Assembly: GCF_001649575.2 (NCBI RefSeq)
Contig: NC_051452.1
Span: 5,758,327-5,822,326 of the forward strand
From: Kryptolebias marmoratus
Lineage: Eukaryota > Chordata > Actinopteri > Cyprinodontiformes > Rivulidae
Direction: 5' to 3'
Length of the DNA: 64,000 bases
The notes beneath the pieces are model-generated. The model was not told where the DNA came from, did not search any database, and saw only the letters and a program-made list of their open reading frames with translations. Below are positions 20,720 to 32,967 of the stretch, piece after piece (within the stretch, counting starts at the first letter, position 1; each line of letters starts with the position of its first letter). Made by a program: the position numbers and the translations under genes.

Positions 20720-22260
20720 CTGCCCAAAAATGGTTGTGTTCATTTTGGTTCAATCTCAGCAGAACCTTCGTGGTCCCACAAAGTTTACGGTCCAGCTCTG
20801 TTTTCCTGTCTTAAACCTACTCCTATATTTTACGGGACCCCCTTGAGCCTTAATTTTTAGTGACGATGGGGTCGCGGTTGAAATATCTGCCTGTGAAAGG
20901 AGACACCACTTCAAGAAACCATCCTTTCACATAAACAAGACAACGTAGTTTTTTTAATGTTTGGTAGAAGAACGACGATGACACAATGGAATACATCCAA
21001 ATAATTTAAATTAATCAAAGAAGGAAATAAATAGGATTTCTGAATGACCCACTGGCCTCTAATTCAAAGTCACAAGAGGTTTTAATTAGATTATAGTCCA
21101 ATGAAATGAACAGATTGTTTAAACAGAAGCAACAAGAGTTTCAACGTACCGAACTGAGCTGTAGTTTTTTCTATTGTTAAAATTTTAAAGGTTGTTTGCA
21201 AGAAAAATGTAGAAACATCAAAGATTCTGGTAATTTTGTGGTAAGTATAATAAATTGGAAACATTTTCTTATTGTTAGCCACTTACTAATATTGGTTTTG
21301 TTGTAAACAATTTCAGTGTAGCTCAGGTAATACTTTGTTTTAAGTGAAAAAGATCCTTATGCACAGCGACACAGTCCTGCCCCTTTGTCCTCCCCGTAGA
21401 TCACAAAAACAATGAGGACACACTCAGCCCTTGGTATGAATGGACAAAATAGAGAAGCTAGATTACCCTAAGAGTGTCCAATAGAGACACATATGTTTGA
21501 TAAGTGTGAGTTAAATGCCTTTAAAGGGTTCTGTAAGGATTTTATTTGGCATAAATGATGGGGATTAGGCCTAAAAGGAAGAAAAAAGTTTCAGAATCGA
21601 AGATCATATTTGGGCATCATTGAGAGCTGAATCCACACCTTCCTATTTACCAAAACATCTTTGTGTCTGTGTATGTGTGTGTGTGTGTGTTTGACAAAGC
21701 CAGCGGCAAGGTACGGCAGGTGTAAGATAGCAGCGAGATGACACAACTTAACCTTTCTCTCGATCTCTGTAAACGGCACCAACAGGCAGCGCTGCAGTCG
21801 GAGGCCCCAGAGCCCATGACTTATACATGACGTGGGAGGAGGTAAACAGGAGCAGACTGAGGCACTCGCTTTCTTTTTGTTTGTTTCTTTCCCTGTTGCT
21901 TTTCTTGTTTTTTTTTACGTTTTACCTGTCTGTCCTATCTAGCCGCAGGTGGACAAAAACCACACTTTTAATTACATGGTGGGAGTTGAGACTCGAAGCA
22001 CCTACACCTTAATAAGAAGGATTTTCAGTGTGAAGCCCGAAACAACAACCTCAATGGTGCAAAACTCCACTTTTGCTGCCTAAAATTCTCTCCTAACATT
22101 ATATTTCTTTTATTTTAGCCGCACACCTGAAGAAGAAGAGTGGCTTGAATCCAAACAGATATAAAGCTGGATCATTTCTAATCATGTCAAGTTATCTTTT
22201 GAAGGTTAAGCATTGTGGTTCGTTTACCTGATGGAGTTACAGCACAGCTGTTTAGGTCAT
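20720..22260. other. Intron stretch without recognised features
   Basis: AT-rich, some poly-T and a short (TG)n at 21674..21691. No supported gene or repeat family. Confidence 0.5.
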
Positions 22261-22267
22261 ATCTGGA

Positions 22268-22520
22268 ATATAACGCTATACGCAATCACACAAGATGTCA
22301 CACAGACTGTTGTGGATGACTCTCAGCTACTGCATCAGATTTTAGCTCAGTATCTGTAAAACTGACTGAGTTACAGACATTGTTGTATTTGGAGCTGTGG
22401 CACCAATCTTGAATTGGACTGATACCAAAGGTCAATCTGTTCTAGATGTTTATCCAATGATTACTTTCTGAGACTTTCACTGAAATCAGTCCAGTGGTTC
22501 ATGAGATATTTCGCTACCAG
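22268..22520 (-). mobile_element. Dispersed ~350-bp repeat, minus-orientation copy
   Basis: ACACAAGATGTCACACAGAC, GATGACTCTCAGCTACTGCA, AGCTGTGGCACCAATCTTG and TTCATGAGATATTTCGCTAC mark a copy lacking only the hairpin terminus. Confidence 0.8.
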
Positions 22521-23309
22521 TCACACACGCAAAAATTTGATCGTCCACCATAAGGTTTGTGTGACAGTGCGGAGGAATGTTAAAAAGGGACTTCCAGACA
22601 GGAATGTAAATTTTGTACAGTTAGCGAACATGGCGTGATCCCAGTCCTGTATGGATGGCTTATATAATTGAGAATCTCAACTGGAATGGCTGCAACACAC
22701 ACACACTCCACATACAGTAAGTAAAAAGGAAATTTTGATCTAAGGCTTCCCCCCCCCCACCTACCCTTGGGTTCTGCCTCCCTGTGTTTCTGTCAGTCCT
22801 CTCCCTTTTTTTTGATCAGTGGCTTGAAAGAGTCGAGCATGTGTGAGTGCTCAGGTACCTGGGGTATGCAGAGGTGCTAATTAGCTCGGCAGGATAATTG
22901 ATGTGTAGATTACACCGTTGAACAAATGCTCTGACTTGTTTGTTCTTCGCACTTCTTCTTGGGAAAAAAAACCCAACAAAAAACAACTCCACAGCACCTC
23001 CCACCCCCGTTTACCTCAGCCCTAATGAACAATTTACCTGGCTTGTAAAGGAGGTGGTTAAGCCTGCCAAGGCAGAGGGAAAACAAAGGGGGGGTTGGAG
23101 TGGAGTTCATTTCCCACAGGTGGAGCGGCGGCCTCCTGTGCTTCAAGACCTGCTTTTGCACCCCGGTGTTAGCATTACTGGTTGTGAAAATTGAGTATAC
23201 ACTTTGCCAGACCCTTAAGGAGAGGATGGCGAGCAATTCCAAAAGGGAAACAATTTTCAAAATGAAAGAGCATGCCATTACGAGTGCCGGTAGGCTTTCA
23301 TTGTTCTGA

Positions 23310-23900
23310 CCCCCCTTCCTATAATGCTATTTCCTCCATCTTTTGTCTTTGGGATGCTATTATTAGCCAAGCACGCACGCGAATAACCTCCCCCTCCCAC
23401 AGGCGTCCGTTCAATAGGGTTTGAATTTGCTCATTAACGGCTAAGAATCCGCAAACACATTCGCCGGAGCTTTTGCTACTGCTAATAAACTAATCATGCC
23501 CTCGCGTCTAATTGGGAAATAGAATGAGGGGAAGAATGAGAGCTTCGCCTGAGGATTTTCGGAGCTGGGTTTTTCCACTGCGCTGGCATAGAAGTGGAGC
23601 CCATTAGCAGGACAGATGTAGAGGCAAAAGGTGAACGGCTGAGATGTCGACGCTTTGCCACGCTGCAGGACCGCCCGTAATCTGTCACCCGCACTAGTTT
23701 ACAAGTTAAACACATTATTGTGTTTATTGAGTCTCATTTCTAGAATGCATAGCTCCGGCTGCTTTTTTTTCCTCTCCCTTGTGGAGCGCTTACAAACCTG
23801 CCAGGGCACTGTCACTGCATGAAAGCCATTAGCATTTTTCTTGCAGTCCTGATTAGTCAGGCTGGCAGGGCAGACACAGAGCAGGAAAACAGAGAGATAG
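23310..23900. promoter_or_regulatory. Candidate conserved noncoding element near 23.5 kb
   Basis: Repeat-free, even-composition block with retained CpGs (CACGCACGCGAATAACC at 23371..23387; CCCTCGCGTC near 23500) and ATTA/TAAT half sites (TATTATTAGCC, GCTAATAAACTAATCATG). A contiguous complex block of about 600 bp between shorter repeats. An enhancer role is inferred only. Confidence 0.35.
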
Positions 23901-24854
23901 GGCAGCTAAGCCAAGGCAGTTTAGATCAGACAGGGAGTCTTGCTCTCATTGTTTCCTGATACTTCCTTCATAACCCTCTGAAAGCTCGTCTCAGTGGCTC
24001 AAGAAGCCCCGGAGGGCTTTACAGGTCTCCGATGTTCACAGTTCCCGGAAGTCCTATCGTTTTTATTTTCCTGTGTAAGTAAACGATTTGCAGTGTAAAA
24101 CTCTGATTTTAAAAGCATTGTTCAGACATTAAAAAATCATTTAATACAGGTTCTGCTTTTTTTTTTTTTTGGCTTTGGACACCTCAAGTTTTCTACGTTG
24201 GTGTAATAAGGAGGGAAAAGATGAGCTTCCTGTTTCAGATCAACCCTGAGACAGATTAACATGTCATCGAAAACCGGCGGCGGCGTGTTTGGACTACACC
24301 GGATTGGGAGACTTGTTCACTAACTGGCAGTTTCCGCCGCCAACCTGATAGCTCCCCTCCAACATCCCTCCCCCCAGCCCGGCAAGCCAGTCAACCCCCT
24401 AAGCAGGCAGGCACTTTCTTTTTTTTGTTTTTCCTCCCTGCCTTTTTCCTGTCGCCATCTCGGTATTTAATCTAACACCGGCAGGCGGCAAGAAGGGTTT
24501 ACTTTTCCCCCTCAAAGACAGCTTTGCGAGTCGGAGAAGGCAAAAGTGGGAGGAAGAGAGCCAAGCGCTCAGGCGGGGAGGGACAGGGGGAGTCTGGGCA
24601 AGGCACAGGAAACCTGGGCTAAGCGTCACTTTTAACAAAAGCCTTTCATCTTTCTTTCTGCCTTCCCCCAAGACAGTGCTCTTCCAGCAGTGGGACCCTT
24701 TAAAGTACATACCTGATAAGGAAACTTTTTTTCTTCCTTTCGAGAGTGCATGAAGGGAAAGTATCCCCCTCCCACACACATATACACACACCCCAGTGCG
24801 GCTGAAACCCTCAGATCGCTTTGAACGCCAGATACTGTCCCTTTCATCCCTGGC

Positions 24855-25360
24855 AAACCGGTTTCCTATGGCTATTAACTTATTCAAAACAGGTAATTAC
24901 GGCGGGCAAACAGAGACGCCACGGATCAGAGCGAGACACTTAGGCCCACTCCACCTTTGCAATCAGACCTTAGCTGGGGCAGGGGTAGTGAAGGATCCAT
25001 TTGTGGATAACTGCACCTAATCCATTTTAGTCAGGAGTTGCTGTGGCAGGGCTGTGTGTGCACAGGAGAGGGACCCATGGGATGTGTCTGATGGAGAGGT
25101 CATAAATCACAGGGAAGAAGTTGAAAAAGTCCAACAGAGGGAGAGGTAGCAGAATACGATGCGGGGGTGGGAAAGGGGAACGCCCCCTTCAGAAGAAAAC
25201 AACCAAGGCTATCATCACCTCAGTTAAAATATCAGCGACTCGGGCCGGCGAGGGCGGGGCCGCGAAACAATGCCTTCTTCCTTGTGGTCGGAGCAGAGAA
25301 GGCCCTATGCAGAACCTCGGGTGGGTGGGTGTTATTGCGGGACAATTCCCTCAAGTGTAG
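24855..25360. promoter_or_regulatory. Candidate conserved noncoding element near 24.9-25.3 kb
   Basis: TAATTA at 24894..24899 next to ACGGCGGG, then complex sequence to a short CpG-rich patch GGGCCGGCGAGGGCGGGGCC at 25242..25261. The mix of homeodomain core and CpG-rich patch suggests a regulatory element. Not tested. Confidence 0.3.
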
Positions 25361-25554
25361 TTAACATAGCATGAGCCAGTTGGTGGGCATTTTTATCCAA
25401 AGACTTCTCGCTGCATACATTTTTAGCATGGCTGATCTCAGTGGGAGTTGGACGGGCCTGACCAGGGCGCTCAAGGGGAACCGAACCTCTAAACTTGGTG
25501 GAGCTGATCTTTAGCACAGAATAAATCACAAAAAACTCAAAGAAACCATTAATA

Positions 25555-25811
25555 TTAAAGTAAAGGGAATAAAGGGATAGTCAAGTCACTTTTAAAGTGA
25601 TGTTCTGTCAAATAGTTATCAATAGTTAATACTTTAGAGCACGGAGTGCAGAGAAAAAGACAAAAGTCTTCATCCAGGCCTTGCAAGGATGAAGACTTTT
25701 GCCTCTTTTTATTACTATGCTCTACGGCCGATCACATAGCTAATAAAGTGCTAACTATTGCTAACTATCTGACTGAACATCACTTCAAAACTGACTCCAT
25801 CGTTCCTTTAA
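25555..25811. mobile_element. Palindromic foldback MITE with TTAA flanks
   Basis: Two ~115-bp arms are inverted copies. AAAAGTCTTCATCC at 25663..25676 pairs with GGATGAAGACTTTT at 25687..25700 across a loop of about ten bases. Outward, AGTGATGTTCTGTCAAATAG on the left matches the inverse of the CTGACTGAACATCACTTC stretch on the right (25770..25787), and the tips are AAAGGG and CCTTT. TTAA lies at both tips (25555..25558 and 25808..25811), the target used by piggyBac-type and some other elements. No coding capacity. A family name was not recognised. Confidence 0.75.
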
Positions 25812-26179
25812 GAGAACAGTCTTATGTTACCAGAATGTAAGATCACAGATGAGGAACAAGAAAAAAAAAACAAAACAGAAAAGACGGGAAATCCCAATCT
25901 CAGGAGCCGAGTCGTCCTGTACACCTATCTTCTCATCTGCACAGGAAGTAAATGGCGCCCCATGGGAGAACTCACTTTTCCCTTCCTTGTCTTTTCTTTT
26001 TTTCTCCTGTATTTGTTGTTTCAGGTAATGAAAACAGAGTGGCTGACAGAGATGTTTTCATGTTGTTTTCATGACCCAGACGACTTGTCAGAGCCTCCTG
26101 CAATGTTCGTTTGAGCCAGAGGTGAAGATCCTTAAACGTTCCTCCCTTCACCCTGCCTACACTCAAATTTTGCAGCACG

Positions 26180-27240
26180 CTGTTGCATAAGAAACTCCGT
26201 ATCTATGGTAATGGGCAGCTAATTGATCCCATGGGGAACCATGAGCACAGGGAGAACTTATTTACTCTTGCGACACAGGAATATCTCAGCTCAAATATTT
26301 TTCTCCCTCCTCTCAACCTTTTCTCTAATGTGACTGTAACTCTCGAATTCTCTTATCTGTTCAGGGCATGACGAGGTGCAAGGGGGGTGGGGGGTAATGT
26401 CTACACATTTTCCCATTTGAGAAACATGTGTTCACGGCATGACAATCAGCCGCCCGTTGCACCGCAGAGAGCGACCAATCAGGCTCTAACACCTTTACTC
26501 TTCTCTCTGAATGTGGCTTCTGAGCAGCGTCACCCACCTCGGCGTCTCTACTACAAATTGGCTTCCAACAGGAAGCCAAGAAGCCGAGGAGCCATTAGAT
26601 GGACGAGGGCTTGAAGGCAACCCAGTGGTTCATGTGTCAGAATCCTTAGTCTGTGCAATACACGCCAATCAACCCTCTTCATTAGAAAGAAGAAGTTTTC
26701 CTCCCTGCCAATATCTGTTGCAAAGTCTTTGATAGCCCTGCATGACTGAAGCGTTTATTTTTTACCTTTAGCATCAAAACTGCAGCAGCCTTCAAAGGGC
26801 GGAGGCGGACAATAATGTTTTCGTCCGTGTTTCTGTGTGTGTTTGTTTCTGTACTATTAGCACAATACCAAATATTGATTGTAATATTTCTCTACAACCA
26901 CACAACTGATTAGCTTTTAGAGATAACCCGATAACCACGATGGAAAGCAATAAGAAAACACCTACACCTCTGTGCAGCAACATGTCCGATTGTCAGCGGA
27001 GCCCATCTTCAATTAAACAAAGTTGTAATCTGCCCCCGACAGAGCGGATTAGGTTTGTCCTGATGGGGCCCTCGCAGGGGGGTAGGTGGAGGAAAGAGGG
27101 GTTGACTTCATTTCCTGTGAATACACCCTCTGACACAGTTACCTGACTCAGCTCAGGCTGACGGTCAACTGACTTCCTCGTAGGAATCAAATCCCAGCCG
27201 AGATAACCGCAAATCATTTGTCATCCTAAGAAGCAATTCC
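26180..27240. promoter_or_regulatory. Long complex intron block, possible regulatory
   Basis: About 1 kb of largely repeat-free sequence with scattered ATTA/TAAT sites (TAGCTAATTGATCCC-like at 26215..26230, ACTGATTAGC near 26906) and only short G-runs. Boundaries are arbitrary. It could equally be ordinary intron. Confidence 0.25.
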
Positions 27241-27534
27241 CTCCGATCACCCGCGAAGAGAGCGCCACTTTATTCCAAGATGCTGTCAGAAAGGAAAGAA
27301 ATTACACATCCAAGCCCTCCCCCCCAACAAACACCTCTCTGTAGGCCTGTTTGGAACGATGCAACAACAGCTGACGAGATGGGAAAGGATCCTGGGACGA
27401 CACCTGACTGCATTTCCTCAAACACCTGGGTCTTAAACAGGGGGGGAACAAAACATCATGTTTGGGAGAATTTCTGTGAGAACATGTGGCCCATAAACAT
27501 AAGAACACATAATCACACAGAAGCTTTGGGAAAA

Positions 27535-27553
27535 CACACACACACACACACCG
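27535..27553 (+). repeat. (CA)n microsatellite
   Basis: About nine CA units. Confidence 0.9.
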
Positions 27554-28102
27554 TGTCTGTGCAGCTGTTTCCTTCTGAGATTCCTTGAGTTGTTACTCTG
27601 TGACTCTCACTGCTTTCCCACTTAGGAAGTCATTCGGACAAAAAGGCTGATCCCTAAAGATTTAAACTCTCCAGAAGCCCCAACACATCTCCAAGCTTGC
27701 AACCATGACGAGCGAGATATTCCTGCACAGCACCGCGAGCCACAAGGCGAGGATCATCTGCGCAGTGCAACAGGAAGCAGTTGTCTTTGCTTCACTTTTC
27801 CCCCAGACAGAAGGAAACAGCATCGCGTAATTTTCTGATGAACTTTAGCTTCATCCCCTTTTTTTTCTTGAGCAAGAGGAGACATTTCGCCAACGCTGTA
27901 GTCTTTCTTGAACTTTGTGTTGCTTTCGATAGAAAAACATGACTTTTTTTTTTCAAAATCTTGCTTTATCCAGATGTGAACTAAACAGTTACATCTGTCA
28001 AACTGTCGTATTCACAGGAGTCCTTTCAAAGACCGCAGAGCTGAGCTTTTCAAGGCAATTTTTCAATGAAAGGCAAAGGAAGACAATGTGTCTTTATGCA
28101 TC

Positions 28103-28417
28103 CGTCTGTCTGTTAGCAAAATATCTTACGAATGACTGGATGGATTTTAATGAAACTCTCAGAACCTTCACTTTGGGAGTCAATCCAATTCAAGATGGCC
28201 GTTGTAGTTAATCAACAGCAAACACAAAAATGAATGGAACTGGTAGTCACTGAGAGTCATCTGGAACAAATAACACTGATTGAGAATTTATATTTTATAT
28301 TGTTACTTTCAAGGTTAAACCAAAATGGCTACAACCATCTCAACATAAGTCTAAAACCTCTTGCAATAAAAGGTGGCGGGCGATATGCATTCCTTAAAGG
28401 AACGCCAGGTCTTTAAT
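28103..28417 (+). mobile_element. Dispersed ~350-bp repeat, full-length plus copy
   Basis: Starts TCTGTCTGTTAGCAAAATAT, continues GGATGGATTTTAATGAAACT, TTCAAGATGGCCG and AACCAAAATGGCTACAACC, and ends GGCGGGCGATATGCATTCC with hairpin GCATTCCTTAAAGGAACGC. Good reference copy for the family. Confidence 0.85.
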
Positions 28418-28429
28418 ATATTTTCGTGT

Positions 28430-28760
28430 TCGCTGACTGGCTCTGGGACAGCTGCCCACATAGCATTGGCCATGCTTAATTACATTATGCACAGTGTGGG
28501 AATATTCATTGCACACAAGAGCAGCAAATTAAAAGAAAGAAAAAAAAAGAGACATTATTGCTCGTGAGAAAAAAGGACCTCTGACACTGAATGAATATGG
28601 CAATTTATTTTAAAAAAGACACCGTCCTATTTGATTAGCGATGCTAAATTAGCGTCAGTTTAGGCAGAGGAGTCCAACCTGAGAGGAGATCAGTGATGCT
28701 AGCTTGTTGATGGCATAATGCTAAGTCTGCGCGCTGCAGATAAGAGTGCCGTACGGCAGG
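28430..28760. promoter_or_regulatory. Possible regulatory block near 28.5 kb
   Basis: Complex sequence with CATGCTTAATTACATTATGC (TAATTA at 28479..28484) and later GATTAGCGATGCTAAATTAG. Repeat-free apart from an A-run at 28540..28550. Regulatory role inferred only. Confidence 0.3.
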
Positions 28761-29079
28761 CCCAGAGCTGTTTGTGTGGATGTGTCTTATGTGTCACAGA
28801 ATGGAGGGGGGGCTGAGGAGGAGGAGGAGGAAGAGACATGTTTGTACACAGATATATGGGAGTGCGTGTGCTTTAGCATGCACAACAAACGAGGAAGGTG
28901 CTCGACGGTGTGAAGAGACTTATTATGTTAAACAGTGGAGGAACAAAGCAGGCCGCAGAGGAGAGAAACGGGTTACAAAGAAAGGATTTGGTAAGAGAGA
29001 CTGCGCCATTTTAGATGTGTGTGATAAACGTAGAGAGGGTTCAAATAACCACAGCACCTGTTTACAGGTAAGGAACTGA

Positions 29080-29211
29080 GGGAATGCATATCGCCAGAGT
29101 TTTAAACTAAAATCTTATGTTTTCAATTCTGCAAGATGTCACACTCAGAATGTGTTCTGAATGACTCTCAGCTACTACCACACCAAACTGTGAGTTGTAG
29201 CTCGAGTTACG
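29080..29211 (-). mobile_element. Dispersed ~350-bp repeat, 3' half
   Basis: GGGAATGCATATCGCC, TGCAAGATGTCACACTCAG and GAATGACTCTCAGCTACTAC. Only the half nearest the hairpin end is present. Confidence 0.75.
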
Positions 29212-29654
29212 TGTTGGCTACGGCTGATACACAAACCCAGACTAAACCATTATCGTCTTCCTTCACCTTTCGGCGGCTGATATCAAAGAGGAGACACACA
29301 AGCTTTGAGTTTTAACCAAGCACTCATGGGATTTTTTTCCCTCAAACTGAACTAAATAATGTATGCATACTTTCACTTGAGCATGATGAAGCAATTTTGG
29401 CCTTTAAGATGTGTGATCTACTTCCTGCACGCCTGAATAATTCAAACAGCCAGGTGGAGAGGCTCAGAACGCTCGCTGCTGTCTTCTGTTCGGGAAAATA
29501 AAGGAGCTTAACTCTGATCCCAAACGGCCTCATGAAACATTTAAGAAGGCGTTAAGGACAAGAGGTGTGTTGTAGCTTCTGACACCAATTTGAAAATTAA
29601 AACGTAGCTTCAAACCAGGGTTCATAAAACCTTCCTGAATGCTGCATCTTCAGG

Positions 29655-29728
29655 TTTAGTCCACCGTTGTCCTCTTTGCAAGTCAGCCTGGATAAGCGCG
29701 TCAGCTAAATGGCAAAAATGTAAATGTA
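29655..29728 (+). mobile_element. SINE-like tail fragment
   Basis: CTGGATAAGCGCGTCAGCTA followed by AATGGCAAAAATGTAAATGT is close to the tail shared by many fish SINEs and L2-type LINEs. The head (tRNA-like) is not recognised. Confidence 0.5.
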
Positions 29729-30049
29729 AAATGACAGGCCCTGGAGATCCCCCTGCCCTGGATGTGTGTGTGTGTGCTCCACAAAGTTCAGGTTTGCCCT
29801 TGATAAAAAGAGAGGAAAACATATTTGCGCCGAAAAGGAGCGAACTGAATAGAGGGATTTGGCGTCACAAAAGTGTGTCTGACAGGTTGAAGGGCTGGAA
29901 CAGGGAGCGAGCGGACACCTTGGTGGGTTTCCTGAAGCGCCGTCTCCTCAGCAGATATGAAAGGTTGAATAAATGACACCCGGAGCAGAAATCCCCCCCC
30001 ACTCGCTTCTACCTTAACAGGCCACGTTTCGAAAAAATGAAGCACATTT

Positions 30050-30377
30050 AAGACCAAACACTCCTTGAAGGAATGCAGATCTCTCACCACCTTTCATGCA
30101 TCTCATGTTGAGAAATGACTTCATTCCAGCCGATCTGGACAAAGCTGATCGCTCAGAGTATGTGTTCTGAATCACTCTCATTTACTACCACGCCAAAACT
30201 TAGCTTAAGATTGGTAGAATAAACTCAGTTTGGCTGAGGTCAATTAGCTGTGGCAGCCATCTTGAACTGGGATGGCTTCAGAGGTCAATGACTTGTAGAG
30301 GCACGAGTTTTATTAAATTCTGATTTAATAGACAAACACACACAGGCAGGATTTGCCTTTGGTGGCGGGCGATATCA
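30050..30377 (-). mobile_element. Dispersed ~350-bp repeat, minus-orientation copy
   Basis: ACTCCTTGAAGGAATGCAG (hairpin terminus) at 30060..30078, GTATGTGTTCTGAATCACTC, GTGGCAGCCATCTTGAACTG, then a diverged start. A stray GGCGGGCGATAT at 30364..30375 suggests a second, oppositely oriented end just beyond it. Confidence 0.75.
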
Positions 30378-30379
30378 AA

Positions 30380-31160
30380 CTGTTACGGAGAATTTTACAG
30401 CTCGAGAAAAAGCGTCTTTCCTTCTCGCCGACACTTAAATTTCCCCCTGGGCTAAACGGACCCTGAACATACCAGAGGTCCTGCTGTTTTACCACGCAGG
30501 ACCAGACCCAGGTACTGGTCCCTGCAGAACCTTTAAATGACTTCAAACTGATGCAATAAAATAAAGCAAAACGCATAATAATGTGTTCGCTCTCCAGCAA
30601 ACGGAGAGAGGAGGACATGGAGGCAAAGGTTTCTCAGAGCCAGGCAGGGGTGTCGGTTTCTTTCTCTCAAACCCCCCCAGCCCCCACCTCCTCCACGCTG
30701 CTGCTCTCTCGGTGGCCAAACAAAGAGGAGGATGTTTTGTAAGAAAAGTAACAAAAATCAATAAAAGCAGGACCCCACCACCAACCACCTGGCCAAAGGC
30801 GTGCAGCGTTCGCACACAGTCCTGCGAGCTCTCCCTCCTCTGGTTTTAGCTTCCTACGCTACGAAGGAGCAGCTGGGCTTCTCCCACAGAGCTGACCGAG
30901 GGCCGCCTGCCTTCATCTGGTGTCGGGGCAGCAGGTCCACAACACAATCGGACACCACTACTACTACCTATTTAAAGCAGAAAGTGTAAACACTAAATTT
31001 AGCATTTTTCTCTGCTGTCGTCTCCGGAGGCATTTTCAGAAACTCCAGATTTATGTAAATGTTGGAGGACGTGAAGTGCAGATCAGACCAAAAAAACCAA
31101 CAGAAAACTAAAATCTTTCTGAGCACTGCTTCACAAATAGAACTTTGTATTTATTTTGTA
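30380..31160. other. Intron stretch without recognised features
   Basis: Complex but unremarkable; contains a CCCCCC(A/C) run near 30670 and a CTACTACTACC run near 30957. The open frames here are short. Confidence 0.5.
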
Positions 31161-31207
31161 TTGTGTATGTCTGTTAGCAGATTTTCTGGTTATTTTTTGA
31201 AACTTTA

Positions 31208-31410
31208 GAGGTCAGTTTTCAGAAACATTTCACTCCAGAATGCCTTGATAGTCTTGAGCTTTTATTGGACTCTGCACAGATTTGTCCTGTGGACATTAAA
31301 CTTTCTGAATAATCTTTCAGTTGTAGTCACAGGAGCATCCAGCTGCTTGGAGACGGTCTTATAGTCTTTACCTTCAACCTGCTGCTCTGTCATGTTCTAT
31401 AAAAAGAGAT
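31208..31410 (-). pseudogene. Tc1-like transposase N-terminal remnant
   Basis: The minus strand reads EQQVEGKDYKTVSKQLDAP, close to the helix-turn-helix start of Tc1-like transposases (GKGYKTISKQLDVP type). Next to it, GATAGTCTTGAGCTTTTATTGG (31247 on) is shared with the 5.95-kb element, so both probably belong to the same family. Only a fragment with large deletions remains; no inverted repeats were found. Confidence 0.55.
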
Positions 31411-31419
31411 GTTGTTATG

Positions 31420-32600
31420 AAGTTGTCAGATTAAGGCTTCCTTATTGCCGTTCTCCATTTATTCTCCTGTTTCTGTTACAATTTTTCAATTCACCAGCAG
31501 TTTTGGGGAAAAAAATATCTAAAAAACACTTTATAATGTGCAGCTCAACCTGGAGATAGTGTGCTGCAACGATTGGTAGCAGTGTGTCGTATAAAGTATA
31601 CAGAATTTACAAAAAAAGGAAGAAATTCTCCATAAATAACAAAATGATTTTTAGGCTAAATTTGTGAGAAAACACAGCCCAGTTTAGAGCTGTGCAGCTC
31701 AGACTTCCCAGCAGAAAGTTGGTCTTTACATGACTAAATTGGTATTTTCATATATTTTATAGTTTTTACCCAATTGTCATTTAGGAAAATGTTTAACTTG
31801 AAGTGTTATGACATCACACTTAAACTCGAGTTGTTTGAACCTTTTGAATTGTTTGTACATCCTCTCACCGTGTTTCCACAGTTTTTATGGTTCTTATAGA
31901 TTTTATACTTCAAAACATCAACATTTTGTCAGCCTAGATTACAAACTTATCAGGTCTTAAAGAAGAAAGTTGTTTATGCTGGACTTCAGAAAGTTTCAGA
32001 TGCAGTTTAAAAATTTGCATTACAAAAACAGTCAAACCAGGAAAAATAATTCAGATAAATGAAGATTTTTTTGGTCTAATAAGTAGTGTAAACGCTAAAC
32101 CTACTTTTCTGGATTTTGCTTGTTTCTTCTTCAGGCGAGTGACCGGCACTTGTTGCCTACACTGCCACCTACTGATTACTGATGAAGCTACATATGTGTT
32201 TTTGTTTTATTTGGCAGCATTTAATCCAGTTTGTCAGACTTTTAAAATGTTTAATAAGCTTTTACGTAGAAATATTAAATATGTTTCCGTGTTGTTTATC
32301 TTCAAGCTCTGAAAACAGATATTTTCAATAAAAATCCTCTCCGGTGAGGCTTTTTTTCCAGGAGGTCCTCTGAACATCAGCTGGATGCCTGAAAGTGAAA
32401 TATGACTCAACGTGCCCCCCTCCCTCTGCCGCTCTCACTCTGACACACTAATCTGGCAACAGACAACAAAACAACAACATAAAAAAAATCTGCAACGCAC
32501 TCCAACTGTGACTCGCACTAAAACGCTGCTGCAGCCTCCCACGCAAGGTGACTCGATCTCAGTTACACCCAGAGGTGAGCGCCGTTTGACCTCCCCACCG
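31420..32600. other. AT-rich intron stretch, nothing recognised
   Basis: Low-complexity AT-rich DNA with an octamer-like ATTTGCAT at 32013..32020. No gene or repeat family is supported. Confidence 0.5.
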
Positions 32601-32612
32601 GAGTGAGTCTGC

Positions 32613-32967
32613 CCGTCTGTTAGCAAAATATCTCATGAACCAGAGATCAGATTTGAATGAAACTTTCAGACAGTAACCACTGGATGTGTGGCTACGACTA
32701 GTTACCTTTTGGAGTCAACTCAAGATGGCTGCCACAGCCAACTGAATTAAAACTTGGTATGGTTAGAGCTGAGAGTCATTTACGACACATACCCTGAGCG
32801 CTAACAGATAATGCTATATTGTGTGAGATTGTGCATGTTATTTCAAAACCTGTCCAAAATGTTTATAACAACATCACTTTTCAACATCAGATAATCTTAG
32901 TGTGAAACTGTGGCGTGACAGTCGGTGGGAGATATGCATTTCATCAGGGAATGCTAGGCTTTTAATC
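32613..32967 (+). mobile_element. Dispersed ~350-bp repeat, full-length plus copy
   Basis: CGTCTGTTAGCAAAATATCT and CATGAACCAGAGATCAG at the start, CAAGATGGCTGCCACAGCC in the middle, and GAGATATGCATTTCATCAGG with a degraded hairpin followed by CTAG at the end. About 355 bp, the longest complete copy. Confidence 0.85.

Noticed and set aside
20224..20727. Open frame of 167 aa (minus strand)
   Set aside because: Mostly Cys/Val/Thr/His repeats from TG/CA arrays.
24399..24887. Open frame of 162 aa (minus strand)
   Set aside because: No motif or domain; ordinary intron sequence with a stop-free stretch, and no exon-like splice sites stood out.
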